The notes beneath the pieces are model-generated. The model searched no databases, had not been told where the DNA came from, and was given only the letters and a program-made list of their open reading frames with translations. The position numbers were made by a program, and so were the translations under genes. Below, piece by piece: positions 1 to 7,149 of a stretch of DNA of 16,271 bases. Origin of the DNA: Planctomycetaceae bacterium (lineage in GTDB: Bacteria > Planctomycetota > Planctomycetia > Pirellulales > Pirellulaceae); contig SXHS01000332.1 of assembly GCA_005773145.1 (NCBI GenBank), positions 1 through 16,271 on the forward strand, written 5' to 3'. Positions within the stretch are counted from its first letter, which is position 1. Every line of letters starts with the position of its first letter.

Positions 1-1024
1 ACGCGTAGTTGCGGTCCCAAACGTGGCCGCCATGTGTTAGGAAGCCCACTTGAGGGGCTGCCGCGGTGCCCGTGAGCGTGAATATTTCGCTGCCGGTCGC
101 GTAGACCGCGTCCGGCGTCACCAACTGTCGAATGCTAAAGATGAGCATGTCCCCGGACTCGAACCGGTCAGGGGTCGTTTGGTCCCAGGTAATCAGCGCG
201 TCGAGATCAATGTCATCCATATCCAATCCATTCGGCAACGTGCCCAAAAGGGAACCGACCGCTGTCGCCACGACCGAATGGCTGAGATAGGAACTTCCCG
301 ATTGGGTGTAGATGGACACGGTCGTGGCCGCGTCGTTTTGCAAGGAAAATAAATCGGCATCGAAGTTGGGGGGCTCTCCGCCCCAGATTTCCAGAGCGTC
401 GACATCTTGGGGCGGATTCATGGGATCGATGTCGATGTTGCCAACGGCCCACACTCCTTTGCCCGCGCCACCAGGTCGCTCGTAGGAAATATCCCCCGCG
501 CGTCCGATTGTCTGACTCTCGCTCGTCGCAATCGTGCCAGACCCTAACGGCGCCGTGCCATTGCCGACAGAGAACAATAAGAAACTGCGGTCCTCTAGGA
601 GCGCATCGGCCAGGATATCCCGGTGATGGGCCAAGGCATCGATTTCGCCCTGCGTCGGGAATCCCGCCCAAAGATTCGAGAAATCCAGACCGTTGCGCAC
701 ACCCGCAGGACCAGGGTTGCTGACGTTGCCATCCCAGGCCACGGTTTGGCCCGGATCGAGATTGTTGGAGGCGTCTCGATCTTGAAACGACGAGTACTCC
801 TTCCCCGTGACATCCTGCGGCCGGGGCAGAATCGTTCCCGGTTGGCCGCTGATCGTCGGATTACCTCCAAATAGATACGGGGCCGCAGACACCGTGCCAA
901 ACCCAGTGCCGGTCCAGGTCGGCCCGGCGGCAACCATGGCGGCTGCCATACATAGGAGCCGTGGCCAAGTATTACGCCCGGTCCACGTCAGCCCCGATTG
1001 CGGACGGTTGTTATTCCGTATCAT
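1..1024 (-). CDS. Secreted protein of unknown function, C-terminus cut by window edge
   Basis: An uninterrupted minus-strand frame runs from ATG at 1024-1022 to the left edge, 341 codons with no stop, so the 3' end lies outside the window. The first 50 or so residues contain Arg-rich stretches followed by an Ala/Val/Gly-rich segment (MAAAMVAAGPTWTG) that reads as a signal peptide. The mature part is Gly/Asp/Asn/Thr-rich with acidic patches (NIDIDPMNPPQDVDALEIW, GLDMDDIDLDAL), typical of extracellular beta-rich proteins. The last visible residues (FLTHGGHVWDRNY) resemble the region preceding a dockerin-like or PEP-CTERM tail in planctomycete secreted proteins, but that tail is not in view. No enzyme motif was recognised. 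An in-frame ATG 45 bases upstream (1069-1067) and internal Met codons near residues 26 and 30 are alternative starts; AAAGG lies about 12 bases before the chosen one. Confidence 0.72.
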   Translation of the reverse strand, partial: MIRNNNRPQSGLTWTGRNTWPRLLCMAAAMVAAGPTWTGTGFGTVSAAPYLFGGNPTISGQPGTILPRPQDVTGKEYSSFQDRDASNNLDPGQTVAWDGNVSNPGPAGVRNGLDFSNLWAGFPTQGEIDALAHHRDILADALLEDRSFLLFSVGNGTAPLGSGTIATSESQTIGRAGDISYERPGGAGKGVWAVGNIDIDPMNPPQDVDALEIWGGEPPNFDADLFSLQNDAATTVSIYTQSGSSYLSHSVVATAVGSLLGTLPNGLDMDDIDLDALITWDQTTPDRFESGDMLIFSIRQLVTPDAVYATGSEIFTLTGTAAAPQVGFLTHGGHVWDRNYA

Positions 1025-1350
1025 GTACCCCAACCTTTGTTCGTGTCGTCCGTCGCCATGCCTCCGCATGTCCGCGCTGTTCGCCGATTGGCTGTCGATT
1101 CGGAACAGGGACCCCGCTTCGTACGAGGAGCCCAAGAATAGCGCAGCGTAGCTCTGGAAACGCACCCAGATAGTCGTCGGGAGTCTGAAAGCTGGAGCTT
1201 ACAAAGCCCAAGCCCTTGATATCAGACATTCGGCGCACCCAATTGCTCAGGCCCATTCGCAAGAAGCGATGGCAATTGGGACGGGTGCTAGCGACGGACC
1301 ATTAGCGTTTCCTACAGATCACCGACGAAGCCAGTACAAGCAGCACCTAA

Positions 1351-1365
1351 CCGAACAGGGTTCGG
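1351..1365. other. Short perfect hairpin
   Basis: CCGAAC at 1351-1356 and GTTCGG at 1360-1365 are exact inverted copies around a 3-base AGG loop. There is no T-run next to it, so a terminator is not supported. It lies in the middle of the gene-poor region and its role is unknown. Confidence 0.35.
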
Positions 1366-1522
1366 CTCACCAACAAAGCACAGGACCCAACCTACAGGCC
1401 GGCGTGGGAGGCCTTGCCCCTTGTGATTGCCCCCACGACCGACCGACCGCCAAAACCACCGGTCCTCAGGTCACTTTAGTCGCCGATACGAGTTCTGTCA
1501 ACGATTCGGTGACCGTTCCATC

Positions 1523-1551
1523 TTGACAGGCGTCGGTCGCCGTGCGACCAT
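1523..1551 (+). promoter_or_regulatory. Candidate promoter for the glycine-zipper lipoprotein
   Basis: TTGACA at 1523-1528 is a perfect sigma70-type -35 box. At the ideal 17-base spacing lies GACCAT (1546-1551), only a 3-of-6 match to TATAAT. It is correctly oriented about 70 bases before the lipoprotein start. The weak -10, and the fact that planctomycete promoters are poorly defined, keep this tentative. Confidence 0.3.
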
Positions 1552-1619
1552 CTGCCGCCCGTCGGGCCGTGATGCGGCCATCAGGATGTGAACGAAGGGC
1601 CGGGCGTGGAGCTGCCGGG

Positions 1620-2237
1620 ATGCGATATTTCCTCTTGATTATCTGTCTTTGCGGCGCCTTATTCGGTGGTGGCTGCCGCTCGCCCTACTATGCCGACCGG
1701 GGTGCCCTTTTCGGCGGACTGACGGGGGCCGGCTTGGGAGCGGCCATCGGCAGTGCCAGCGATCAGCCCCTGGCTGGGGCGGCACTCGGGGGCGCATTAG
1801 GAGCGATGACGGGGGGAGTGGTTGGGGGTGCCTTGGACGAGGTTGAGGCCCGCAACCAGGCCCAGATCCAGCAGCAATTGGGGCGTACGATGCAAGGGGC
1901 GGTCACGACCCACGATGTGATGGAGTTGACTCGCGCCGGATTAAGCGACGAGGTGATCGTTTCCCATATTCAAGGGCATGGCCTGGCCCAGGCCGTGAAC
2001 GCGCAGGACCTGATTGTGCTCAAGCAGTCGGGTGTTAGCGATGGCGTATTACGCGCCATGCAGCAGCCCCCGGCGCCCCGCACGGCGGCCTTGCCACCAG
2101 GCCCAGCTGGGCCCGTGATTGTCGAGCAATACCACTACGGGCCTCCCCCCTATTACGCGTGCCCCCCTTCCTTTCACTACTACCACCATCGGCCTTGCCC
2201 ACCCCGCATGCGCTGGGGCGTATCCTTCAGTCATTGA
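1620..2237 (+). CDS. Glycine-zipper lipoprotein
   Basis: A 205-residue protein. The chosen ATG at 1620 has GGAG about 8 bases upstream and opens directly with a signal peptide (MRYFLLIICLCGALFGGGC); the frame is open for 26 more codons upstream, but those are Arg-rich and hide the signal. Cys19 is the likely lipidated residue, though the FGGGC lipobox is not canonical. Residues about 28-72 are a glycine zipper with many GxxxG spacings, a membrane-associating motif seen in cell-envelope lipoproteins. Residues about 95-150 carry two similar helical units (DVMELTRAGLSDEVIVSHI and DLIVLKQSGVSDGVLRAM). The tail is rich in Pro, Tyr and His. Probable envelope anchoring or structural role; no enzyme activity is suggested. 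The next gene starts 13 bases after the stop. Confidence 0.82.
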   Translation: MRYFLLIICLCGALFGGGCRSPYYADRGALFGGLTGAGLGAAIGSASDQPLAGAALGGALGAMTGGVVGGALDEVEARNQAQIQQQLGRTMQGAVTTHDVMELTRAGLSDEVIVSHIQGHGLAQAVNAQDLIVLKQSGVSDGVLRAMQQPPAPRTAALPPGPAGPVIVEQYHYGPPPYYACPPSFHYYHHRPCPPRMRWGVSFSH

Positions 2238-2250
2238 CGCGCAACCATAT

Positions 2251-3060
2251 ATGGATCATCACCGGACCGCGCTGATCACCGGGGCCGCGGGTGCCTTGGG
2301 CACAGCGTTCGCCCAAACCCTGGCTGCAGCCGGATGGCGGCTAGCCCTCACCGACATCGATCGGTCGGCCTGCCGTGCCTTGGCGGATCAACTGCAAGCG
2401 ACAGGTGCCGACGTGCGAGCGGAAGTCTTGGATGTCCGTGCGCTGGACCAGTGGGAATCCCTGCGCGATTCCTTGCGTTCGGATTGGCAACAACTCGATC
2501 TGCTCGTGAACAACGCCGGCGTTTGTAGCGCGGGGACGACAGGGAGCTTCCCGGCGGCCGATTGGCAGTGGGTGATTGACGTCAATCTCATCGGCACCAT
2601 GAACGGCTGCCACACCCTAGTGCCATGGCTGCGCGAGAACACACGCGCGGCTCATATCGTCAATATTGCCTCCTATGCAGCCTTTATCAGCTTGCCATTG
2701 GTCGGGGCCTATGTGGCCTCTAAGGCAGGCGTTCTGGCCTACTCAGAGTCTCTATATCTCGAATTAGCACGCCAGAACGTGTCGGTGACAGCGGTTTGTC
2801 CTGGGTTCTTCCCCTCGCAACTGTTCCATCGAGGTCGCTTTCATACACGTGGGTTTCAACAGATCAGCGATACGATGGTGCGCGAATGGCAATTGTCGCC
2901 GGAGAAAATTGTCGCAAGTGCGCTGCGCGGCATGGAACTCCAACAGCTCTACGTGATGGTCCCCTCACGCACCCGCTGGATGTGGCGGCTGAAACGTTGG
3001 TTTCCCCTCGCCACCTTGGCTTATGTGAGGCGTCGTTCCCAGATGCTGCTCAATTCCTAG
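2251..3060 (+). CDS. Short-chain dehydrogenase/reductase (SDR family)
   Basis: A 269-residue classical SDR of usual length, a cytoplasmic NAD(P)-dependent oxidoreductase with unknown substrate. Visible motifs are the cofactor loop TGAAGALG (residues 10-17), NNAG (87-90), structural Asn112, catalytic Ser141, and YVASK giving Tyr154 and Lys158, so the Asn-Ser-Tyr-Lys tetrad is complete. The acidic end of strand beta-2 (TDID, Asp35) suggests a preference for NAD(H). The Arg/Trp-rich C-terminus (residues about 240-265) might touch the membrane. The frame is open upstream into the preceding gene, but the SDR fold begins right after the ATG at 2251, which lies 13 bases after the lipoprotein stop. 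No Shine-Dalgarno sequence precedes it, suggesting translation coupled to the lipoprotein. The gene ends 11 bases from the convergent aldolase gene. Confidence 0.9.
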   Translation: MDHHRTALITGAAGALGTAFAQTLAAAGWRLALTDIDRSACRALADQLQATGADVRAEVLDVRALDQWESLRDSLRSDWQQLDLLVNNAGVCSAGTTGSFPAADWQWVIDVNLIGTMNGCHTLVPWLRENTRAAHIVNIASYAAFISLPLVGAYVASKAGVLAYSESLYLELARQNVSVTAVCPGFFPSQLFHRGRFHTRGFQQISDTMVREWQLSPEKIVASALRGMELQQLYVMVPSRTRWMWRLKRWFPLATLAYVRRRSQMLLNS

Positions 3061-3071
3061 TCGGATACGTG

Positions 3072-4091
3072 CTACTGCACGATGCCTTGTTGACGGAGCG
3101 TCTGCAGGACGGATTCGGCAATTTGGCTGATGCGATCATGATCGACGTTGCCGGTACGAGGCGCGCAGCCTCCCGAGGGGGCGTCGACATAACCAAAGTC
3201 CGCCAAGATGCAACGTAGTACCTGCTGCAGCGCCGAGCGATCGATGCGCTGATTGGGGCTCATCGGCTGGCGGCCATTACCGAAATTGAAACCGCGCAAT
3301 TCGGCGGCTGCCCGAAACCCTTCCGGGAAATCGGCCGAATACAACATGCCGTCAAATAACTCCAACAACCGCAGTTGGAGAGCTCGGGCTTCGTCCAAGC
3401 GATTGCCGCGCACCATCTCATACAATTGGCGAGTCAACTCGGGGACAACTCCACTGGTCGCATTCGTCCCGCCAGAGCAACCGATCACCAACATCGGCAT
3501 CAGGGCGGCTTCCCAACCCGTCAAGAAGGCGAAATCCGGCCGGTTGGGCTTCACCTTGGCCATCATCCGCAACATGAAGGAGATATCCCCCGACGAATCC
3601 TTGATACCAACCACGCGATCAAATTCCGACAAGCGCTGTACCGTCGGCGCGTCGATCGGACTCGCGAACATGGGAATATTATATAACGTCACGTCGATAG
3701 GCGAATTCAGCGCGATCTCGCGGAAATAGGTGTAGACCGACTCCGGGCTCAGCCGGTAGTAGAACGGTGAGACGATGGCAACCGCACGTGCGCCGTACTC
3801 GTGATACTGTTCGCAGGCTGACAGCGTTTCTTTCACATTGGCTTCTGCGGCTCCCGCCAGAACGGGGACGCGCCCCGCCGCTTGCTCGCAGGCGATCTTG
3901 ACGATGCGCCGTCGCTCTTCGGGTGTGAATCGGGTGAACTCACCGGTCGATCCATTGGGGTAGAGACCGTGCACTCCCTTGTCGATCAACCAGTCCAAAT
4001 AACGCCGCAACTCGTCCTCGTTGATCTCGCCTCGACTATCCAAGGGGACCAAATGTGGCGTGTAGATGCCTTCGATCTTCTGCTTTGCCAT
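3072..4091 (-). CDS. DapA/NanA-type class I aldolase (dihydrodipicolinate synthase family)
   Basis: A 339-residue TIM-barrel aldolase or lyase forming a Schiff base between Lys and a 2-oxo acid. Seen: NGSTGEF (residues 46-52, the family's pyruvate-carboxylate-binding loop), YNIP with Tyr137, and GIKDSSGD with Schiff-base Lys164. The Ser-Thr-Gly-Glu loop and YNIP resemble N-acetylneuraminate lyase more than DapA. The Arg that follows YNVP in true DapA enzymes and binds the second substrate is absent (Met-Phe-Ala-Ser here), so lysine biosynthesis is unlikely. A GWE (192-194) sits where NanA has its sugar-binding Gly-x-Asp-Glu. About 40 residues extend beyond the usual C-terminus. The ATG at 4091 was preferred over one six codons upstream because GGGTGGG precedes it at suitable spacing. 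The substrate is not determined; sialic acid or another 2-keto-3-deoxy sugar acid is possible. Confidence 0.88.
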   Translation of the reverse strand: MAKQKIEGIYTPHLVPLDSRGEINEDELRRYLDWLIDKGVHGLYPNGSTGEFTRFTPEERRRIVKIACEQAAGRVPVLAGAAEANVKETLSACEQYHEYGARAVAIVSPFYYRLSPESVYTYFREIALNSPIDVTLYNIPMFASPIDAPTVQRLSEFDRVVGIKDSSGDISFMLRMMAKVKPNRPDFAFLTGWEAALMPMLVIGCSGGTNATSGVVPELTRQLYEMVRGNRLDEARALQLRLLELFDGMLYSADFPEGFRAAAELRGFNFGNGRQPMSPNQRIDRSALQQVLRCILADFGYVDAPSGGCAPRTGNVDHDRISQIAESVLQTLRQQGIVQ

Positions 4092-4221
4092 GTGTTTCCC
4101 ACCCTGCATGATTCGTCGGCAAATGCCGAAACGCCCTGAAACTCACCCCAAGTATCCCATCTTGAAGAACCAGTCCTACATTCTGGCACCCAGGAGCGTC
4201 CGAGGCAACCGCGGTTGGCAC

Positions 4222-4250
4222 TTGGCGATGCGGAAATCGGCTGATAGACT
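4222..4250 (+). promoter_or_regulatory. Candidate promoter for the 532-residue protein
   Basis: TTGGCG (4222-4227) and TAGACT (4245-4250) are each 4-of-6 matches to the sigma70 boxes and are separated by exactly 17 bases. They lie about 67 bases upstream of the ATG at 4317, inside the 225-base region shared with the divergent aldolase gene. This is consensus matching only. Confidence 0.3.
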
Positions 4251-4316
4251 CCCCGTTGGAGCCCACCGTGCCAACATTGCACATGTTGCCCATTTTTCCG
4301 GTCGTAGCGTGCGTGC

Positions 4317-5915
4317 ATGTGTTGGTCACTTTCTACTATTTCGGCATCACAGCGGACGTGGCCCGCCGTCCATGTGCTGGATCGATGGCACGAGGAACTT
4401 GCCTCGGGATTGGGCGGCTCGCGACACCAAGCGGAAGAGGATCTAGCCTGGTTCCGGTCCCAATCCGAGCGTGAGGCCTGTTGGACCTGTGGACTCGGCC
4501 AGCATCACGGGCCCGCCGAGACCGCCGCCCCCGTCGACGTCATCCCTGGGATGGGCGAGGACTGGATCTGGTGGCCCCGTGGCATTCCGACCGGGCGGCG
4601 CGTCGCCATCGTCAGCTCGCGAGTCCAAACAAGCCGGCCAACGCTCGTCCCCACCTTCATTGGCCGATCGAACTGGTTCAAGGCGTTGCGCCTGGCCTGC
4701 GAACAATGCCGCATCGCACATGACGTGGCCATGGTGAGCGAAGGTACCACGACCGAAGCCTACGTGCGCCGTTACGCGCAACACATCGGCTTGAAGACCA
4801 TACGCTTGTCGGCGCCCAGTTCCGCTGGGGCGTCGGTTTCGCTGATTCGTTGGCTGCGCCATATCCGACAAGTGACGGCTCGAGTGGAATCCGTATCGGA
4901 ATACTGTGGGTATTTGCTGCCCAAAAAACTGAGTTCGGTCGCGAGTTCACAGGAGAGACTGGCCGCCAGTGATCGGGCCCCGCCCTGGGCTGATGCGATC
5001 GTCGTCGCGGCCAGCGATCAGGTGCGAGTGCTTTCCTTACGGCCGAACGGGAACCTAGTGCGGCTGCTCCAAGAACGGCTCATGTGCCCCGCCTGCCCAC
5101 CAGGTAGCGTTTGGCTGGCGCTGGGGCCATCGCTGGTGCCTTATGAATTGGCCGAACCTCTGGTGCGACGAGGTGCCGTTGGATGGTTTTTCTTTGGGGG
5201 GGGCTCAGCCGATTCCACCGATTCGTCGCCAACCGAAGAGGACAAGGACGAACAAAGTGGCGGGTTTTTGTCAACAAAACGCGACATCACTCGCATTGGA
5301 TTCCCGCTGGCCGAGCTAGACGCACACAGCGATGAATCGGCGGTTTTGATCCATTGCACACGATCCGGCCGTGGGCCCTGGCCCGATGAAACGAAGGAAC
5401 AGCATCTGGATCGACAATTAATGCAACCGTCGTCCCATGACTCGTCTGCCGGTGCCACGCTCGTGCGCATCCTGCGGCAGCGTCGTATCCTCGCCACTTC
5501 GCGCACGATTCGCGGTGGACTTTCGGTGGTGAGTTTCACCGCAGCGACGGTTTCACAGTTAGCCCAGTTGCACACGTTTCGGCCACATCGTGGCCATTGG
5601 GACTTTGAACCATACGCCATCGCCATTCGCCGAGATTGGCTCGTCGCCCGCGGCACCCGTCCCGTGATCTACGCCGACGATGCTCGCTGGAGCACCTTGC
5701 AACCTCAATGGCGTCCCTATTTTCAATTGTCAACCACACGTGGCAAGCAGGGGCGGCAATTGGTCGATTGGACGGTCGAGCAAGAATGGAGGCATTGGGG
5801 CGATCTGGCGCTGGACGAGCTGTCGCCAGCGGACGCCTGGGTGATCGTGCCCACGCTGGCCGAGGCGCGGGTAGTGGCCGCGGTCAGCCCTTGGCCGGTC
5901 CGAACTCTCACTTGA
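4317..5915 (+). CDS. Two-domain protein of unknown function, possible AbiGi/DarT-like C-terminal domain
   Basis: A 532-residue protein with no signal peptide or membrane segment, so probably cytoplasmic. Family not recognised with certainty. Residues 1-80 contain CWTC (Cys55/Cys58) and many Trp. Residues about 95-175 read as alternating strands and helices (RRVAIVSSR at 94-102, MVSEGTTTEAYVRR from 139), reminiscent of Rossmann-like SLOG/DprA domains. A second CPAC pair is Cys257/Cys260. A Gly/Ser/acidic linker lies around residues 290-320. The C-terminal domain has LIHCTR (His346), a VVSFTA segment, FEPYAIAIRRDW followed by RPVIYADD, and TVEQEWRHWGD (Glu490-Trp491-Arg492). That order resembles what I recall of AbiGi/DUF2971/DarT-like proteins; this is inference. 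An in-frame TAG lies just before CGT GCG TGC ATG, so the N-terminus cannot extend far; no clear Shine-Dalgarno was seen. It ends 2 bases from the convergent glycosyltransferase. Confidence 0.75.
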   Translation: MCWSLSTISASQRTWPAVHVLDRWHEELASGLGGSRHQAEEDLAWFRSQSEREACWTCGLGQHHGPAETAAPVDVIPGMGEDWIWWPRGIPTGRRVAIVSSRVQTSRPTLVPTFIGRSNWFKALRLACEQCRIAHDVAMVSEGTTTEAYVRRYAQHIGLKTIRLSAPSSAGASVSLIRWLRHIRQVTARVESVSEYCGYLLPKKLSSVASSQERLAASDRAPPWADAIVVAASDQVRVLSLRPNGNLVRLLQERLMCPACPPGSVWLALGPSLVPYELAEPLVRRGAVGWFFFGGGSADSTDSSPTEEDKDEQSGGFLSTKRDITRIGFPLAELDAHSDESAVLIHCTRSGRGPWPDETKEQHLDRQLMQPSSHDSSAGATLVRILRQRRILATSRTIRGGLSVVSFTAATVSQLAQLHTFRPHRGHWDFEPYAIAIRRDWLVARGTRPVIYADDARWSTLQPQWRPYFQLSTTRGKQGRQLVDWTVEQEWRHWGDLALDELSPADAWVIVPTLAEARVVAAVSPWPVRTLT

Positions 5916-5917
5916 TG

Positions 5918-7105
5918 CTAGGACCGATGCGTGGGCACTTCTTTTCCGACCGTTTGATAAAGTCCGATATGCCGGGTTACCATGGGTTCCAGGCCAAAGT
6001 GCGTGGTGATGCGCTGGCGGTTGCGAATTCCGCACGATTCTGCAGCAACGGGATCGGTGGTCAGGGCGACGATGCGTCGTGTGAAGGCGAGGTCTTCATG
6101 GGGGCCGAGGGGTACGGTTTGTATGTCGATTAGATCCGGATCCCCGAGGATTTCCTCCACGCCTTCGACCCGCATGGCCACAATAGGTAGTCCGGCGGCC
6201 ATGGCCTCCATCAGGGCCTGAGGCATCCCTTCCCAGCGAGAGGGGAGCACAAATAATCGGGTGTTGGCGTTGGCGAGTCGTTCTCGCACATCGTGACGCC
6301 AACCGATGAGATGGATTCGATCCGCCAACGGTGTTTGCCGAATGTGGTCCATCAGCTGGGCCCGTAGGGGACCATCACCGAAGATGACCAGATGGTGTTG
6401 CGGCAGTGCGTTGAGTAGCTGTGGGGCCAGCTCAACCAAGCGGTCCATGCCTTTTTGATAGGCCAATCGGCCGACAGCCACGATCACCGGCGCATCGTGT
6501 GGGATGCCAAAGTCTCCCCAGCTGGCAGGATGGATCGGCGATGGTGCGGGTACGGCGACACCGTTGGGGATCACGGTCAGCTTGGCTAGGTCCAAGCCAA
6601 TGCCATGATGGGCGTGATCCGCGACCGATTGGCTAACGCATACGAAGCGCTGGAAGCGCATTTGCAAGATTCGTAATAGACACTTTCTCCAGACCGGCTG
6701 TTCCGTCACTCGCAACCCGGCGATGCGACTTCGGTCGGGGGCACCCGTCGGCGTCAGTGCCGTTATAATGATGGCATGGAAGAGGAAGGCATGCACCAAG
6801 CGCGGTTGATGGATGCGGATCAGACGTCGCAGACCCCTGATGGCGCGGCTCACCTGATACAATCGATCCGCGCCCAGGAATTCCACGGGGATTTCCCGTA
6901 GTTGCAGTTGCCGCACGAGTGCATCTTGGTTGGGGGATGGTGGAGACGCCAAGGAGACGACCCCCACGGCGAATCCACGTTCGGCCAAGCCGAGTGCCAA
7001 GTGCATGAGGCAGCGTTCCGCGCCGCCAACGCGGAGTTCGGTAATGACCAAGAGCACATCCAGATGGCGCGACTGGGGGCGCGAACCCGTTGTTTTGAAA
7101 GCCAT
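5918..7105 (-). CDS. GT4-family glycosyltransferase (GT-B fold)
   Basis: A 395-residue retaining glycosyltransferase that transfers sugar from a nucleotide donor, probably to a lipid-linked or envelope polysaccharide acceptor; the acceptor cannot be read from sequence. The N-terminal Rossmann domain has GGAER (27-31), typical of GT4 enzymes. The C-terminal donor-binding domain has VIPNGV (178-183), VGRLAYQKG (211-219, the phosphate-binding Arg/Lys loop), FGDGPLR (242-248) and PSRWEGMPQALMEAMA, which gives the E-x7-E pair Glu292/Glu300. Length is normal for the family. GGAG lies 5 bases before the ATG, supporting the start. It is divergent from queA across 44 bases and convergent, 2 bases apart, with the 532-residue protein. 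No other polysaccharide genes are adjacent, so it is not part of a visible cluster. Confidence 0.92.
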   Translation of the reverse strand: MAFKTTGSRPQSRHLDVLLVITELRVGGAERCLMHLALGLAERGFAVGVVSLASPPSPNQDALVRQLQLREIPVEFLGADRLYQVSRAIRGLRRLIRIHQPRLVHAFLFHAIIITALTPTGAPDRSRIAGLRVTEQPVWRKCLLRILQMRFQRFVCVSQSVADHAHHGIGLDLAKLTVIPNGVAVPAPSPIHPASWGDFGIPHDAPVIVAVGRLAYQKGMDRLVELAPQLLNALPQHHLVIFGDGPLRAQLMDHIRQTPLADRIHLIGWRHDVRERLANANTRLFVLPSRWEGMPQALMEAMAAGLPIVAMRVEGVEEILGDPDLIDIQTVPLGPHEDLAFTRRIVALTTDPVAAESCGIRNRQRITTHFGLEPMVTRHIGLYQTVGKEVPTHRS

Positions 7106-7149
7106 TTAAGCTCCATTTTAGACAGATGCCTGCCGCAATGTGAGAGGCT

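Larger units (their letters stand above)
1025..1619. other. Gene-poor 595-base region between divergent genes
   Basis: No convincing gene was found. The open frames present (1269-1526 plus, 1011-1262 minus) lack ribosome binding sites, have biased composition and show no family motif. The region holds a short perfect hairpin at 1351-1365, a GGTCAC (1469-1474) and GTGACC (1509-1514) inverted pair 34 bases apart, a small GACC tandem near 1432-1450, and a candidate promoter at 1523-1551. It presumably carries the promoters of the two divergent genes. Confidence 0.5.

Noticed and set aside
213..671. Minus-strand frame of 152 codons
   Set aside because: Arg/Gly/Cys-rich shadow of the secreted-protein frame, which runs unbroken through the same bases with a much more protein-like composition.
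1011..1262. Open frame of 83 codons on the minus strand overlapping the secreted protein start
   Set aside because: It overlaps the start of the secreted protein in another frame and shows no ribosome binding site or motif.
1269..1526. Open frame of 85 codons in the gene-poor region (plus)
   Set aside because: No ribosome binding site, low-complexity polar composition without a domain or hydrophobic core, and no similarity that I recognise.
3072..4091. Annotation as dapA of lysine biosynthesis
   Set aside because: The Arg after YNIP that true DapA enzymes need is missing, and the protein is longer than usual.
5141..5656. Minus-strand frame of 171 codons opposite the 532-residue gene
   Set aside because: Arg/Ser/Cys-rich antisense shadow with no motif.
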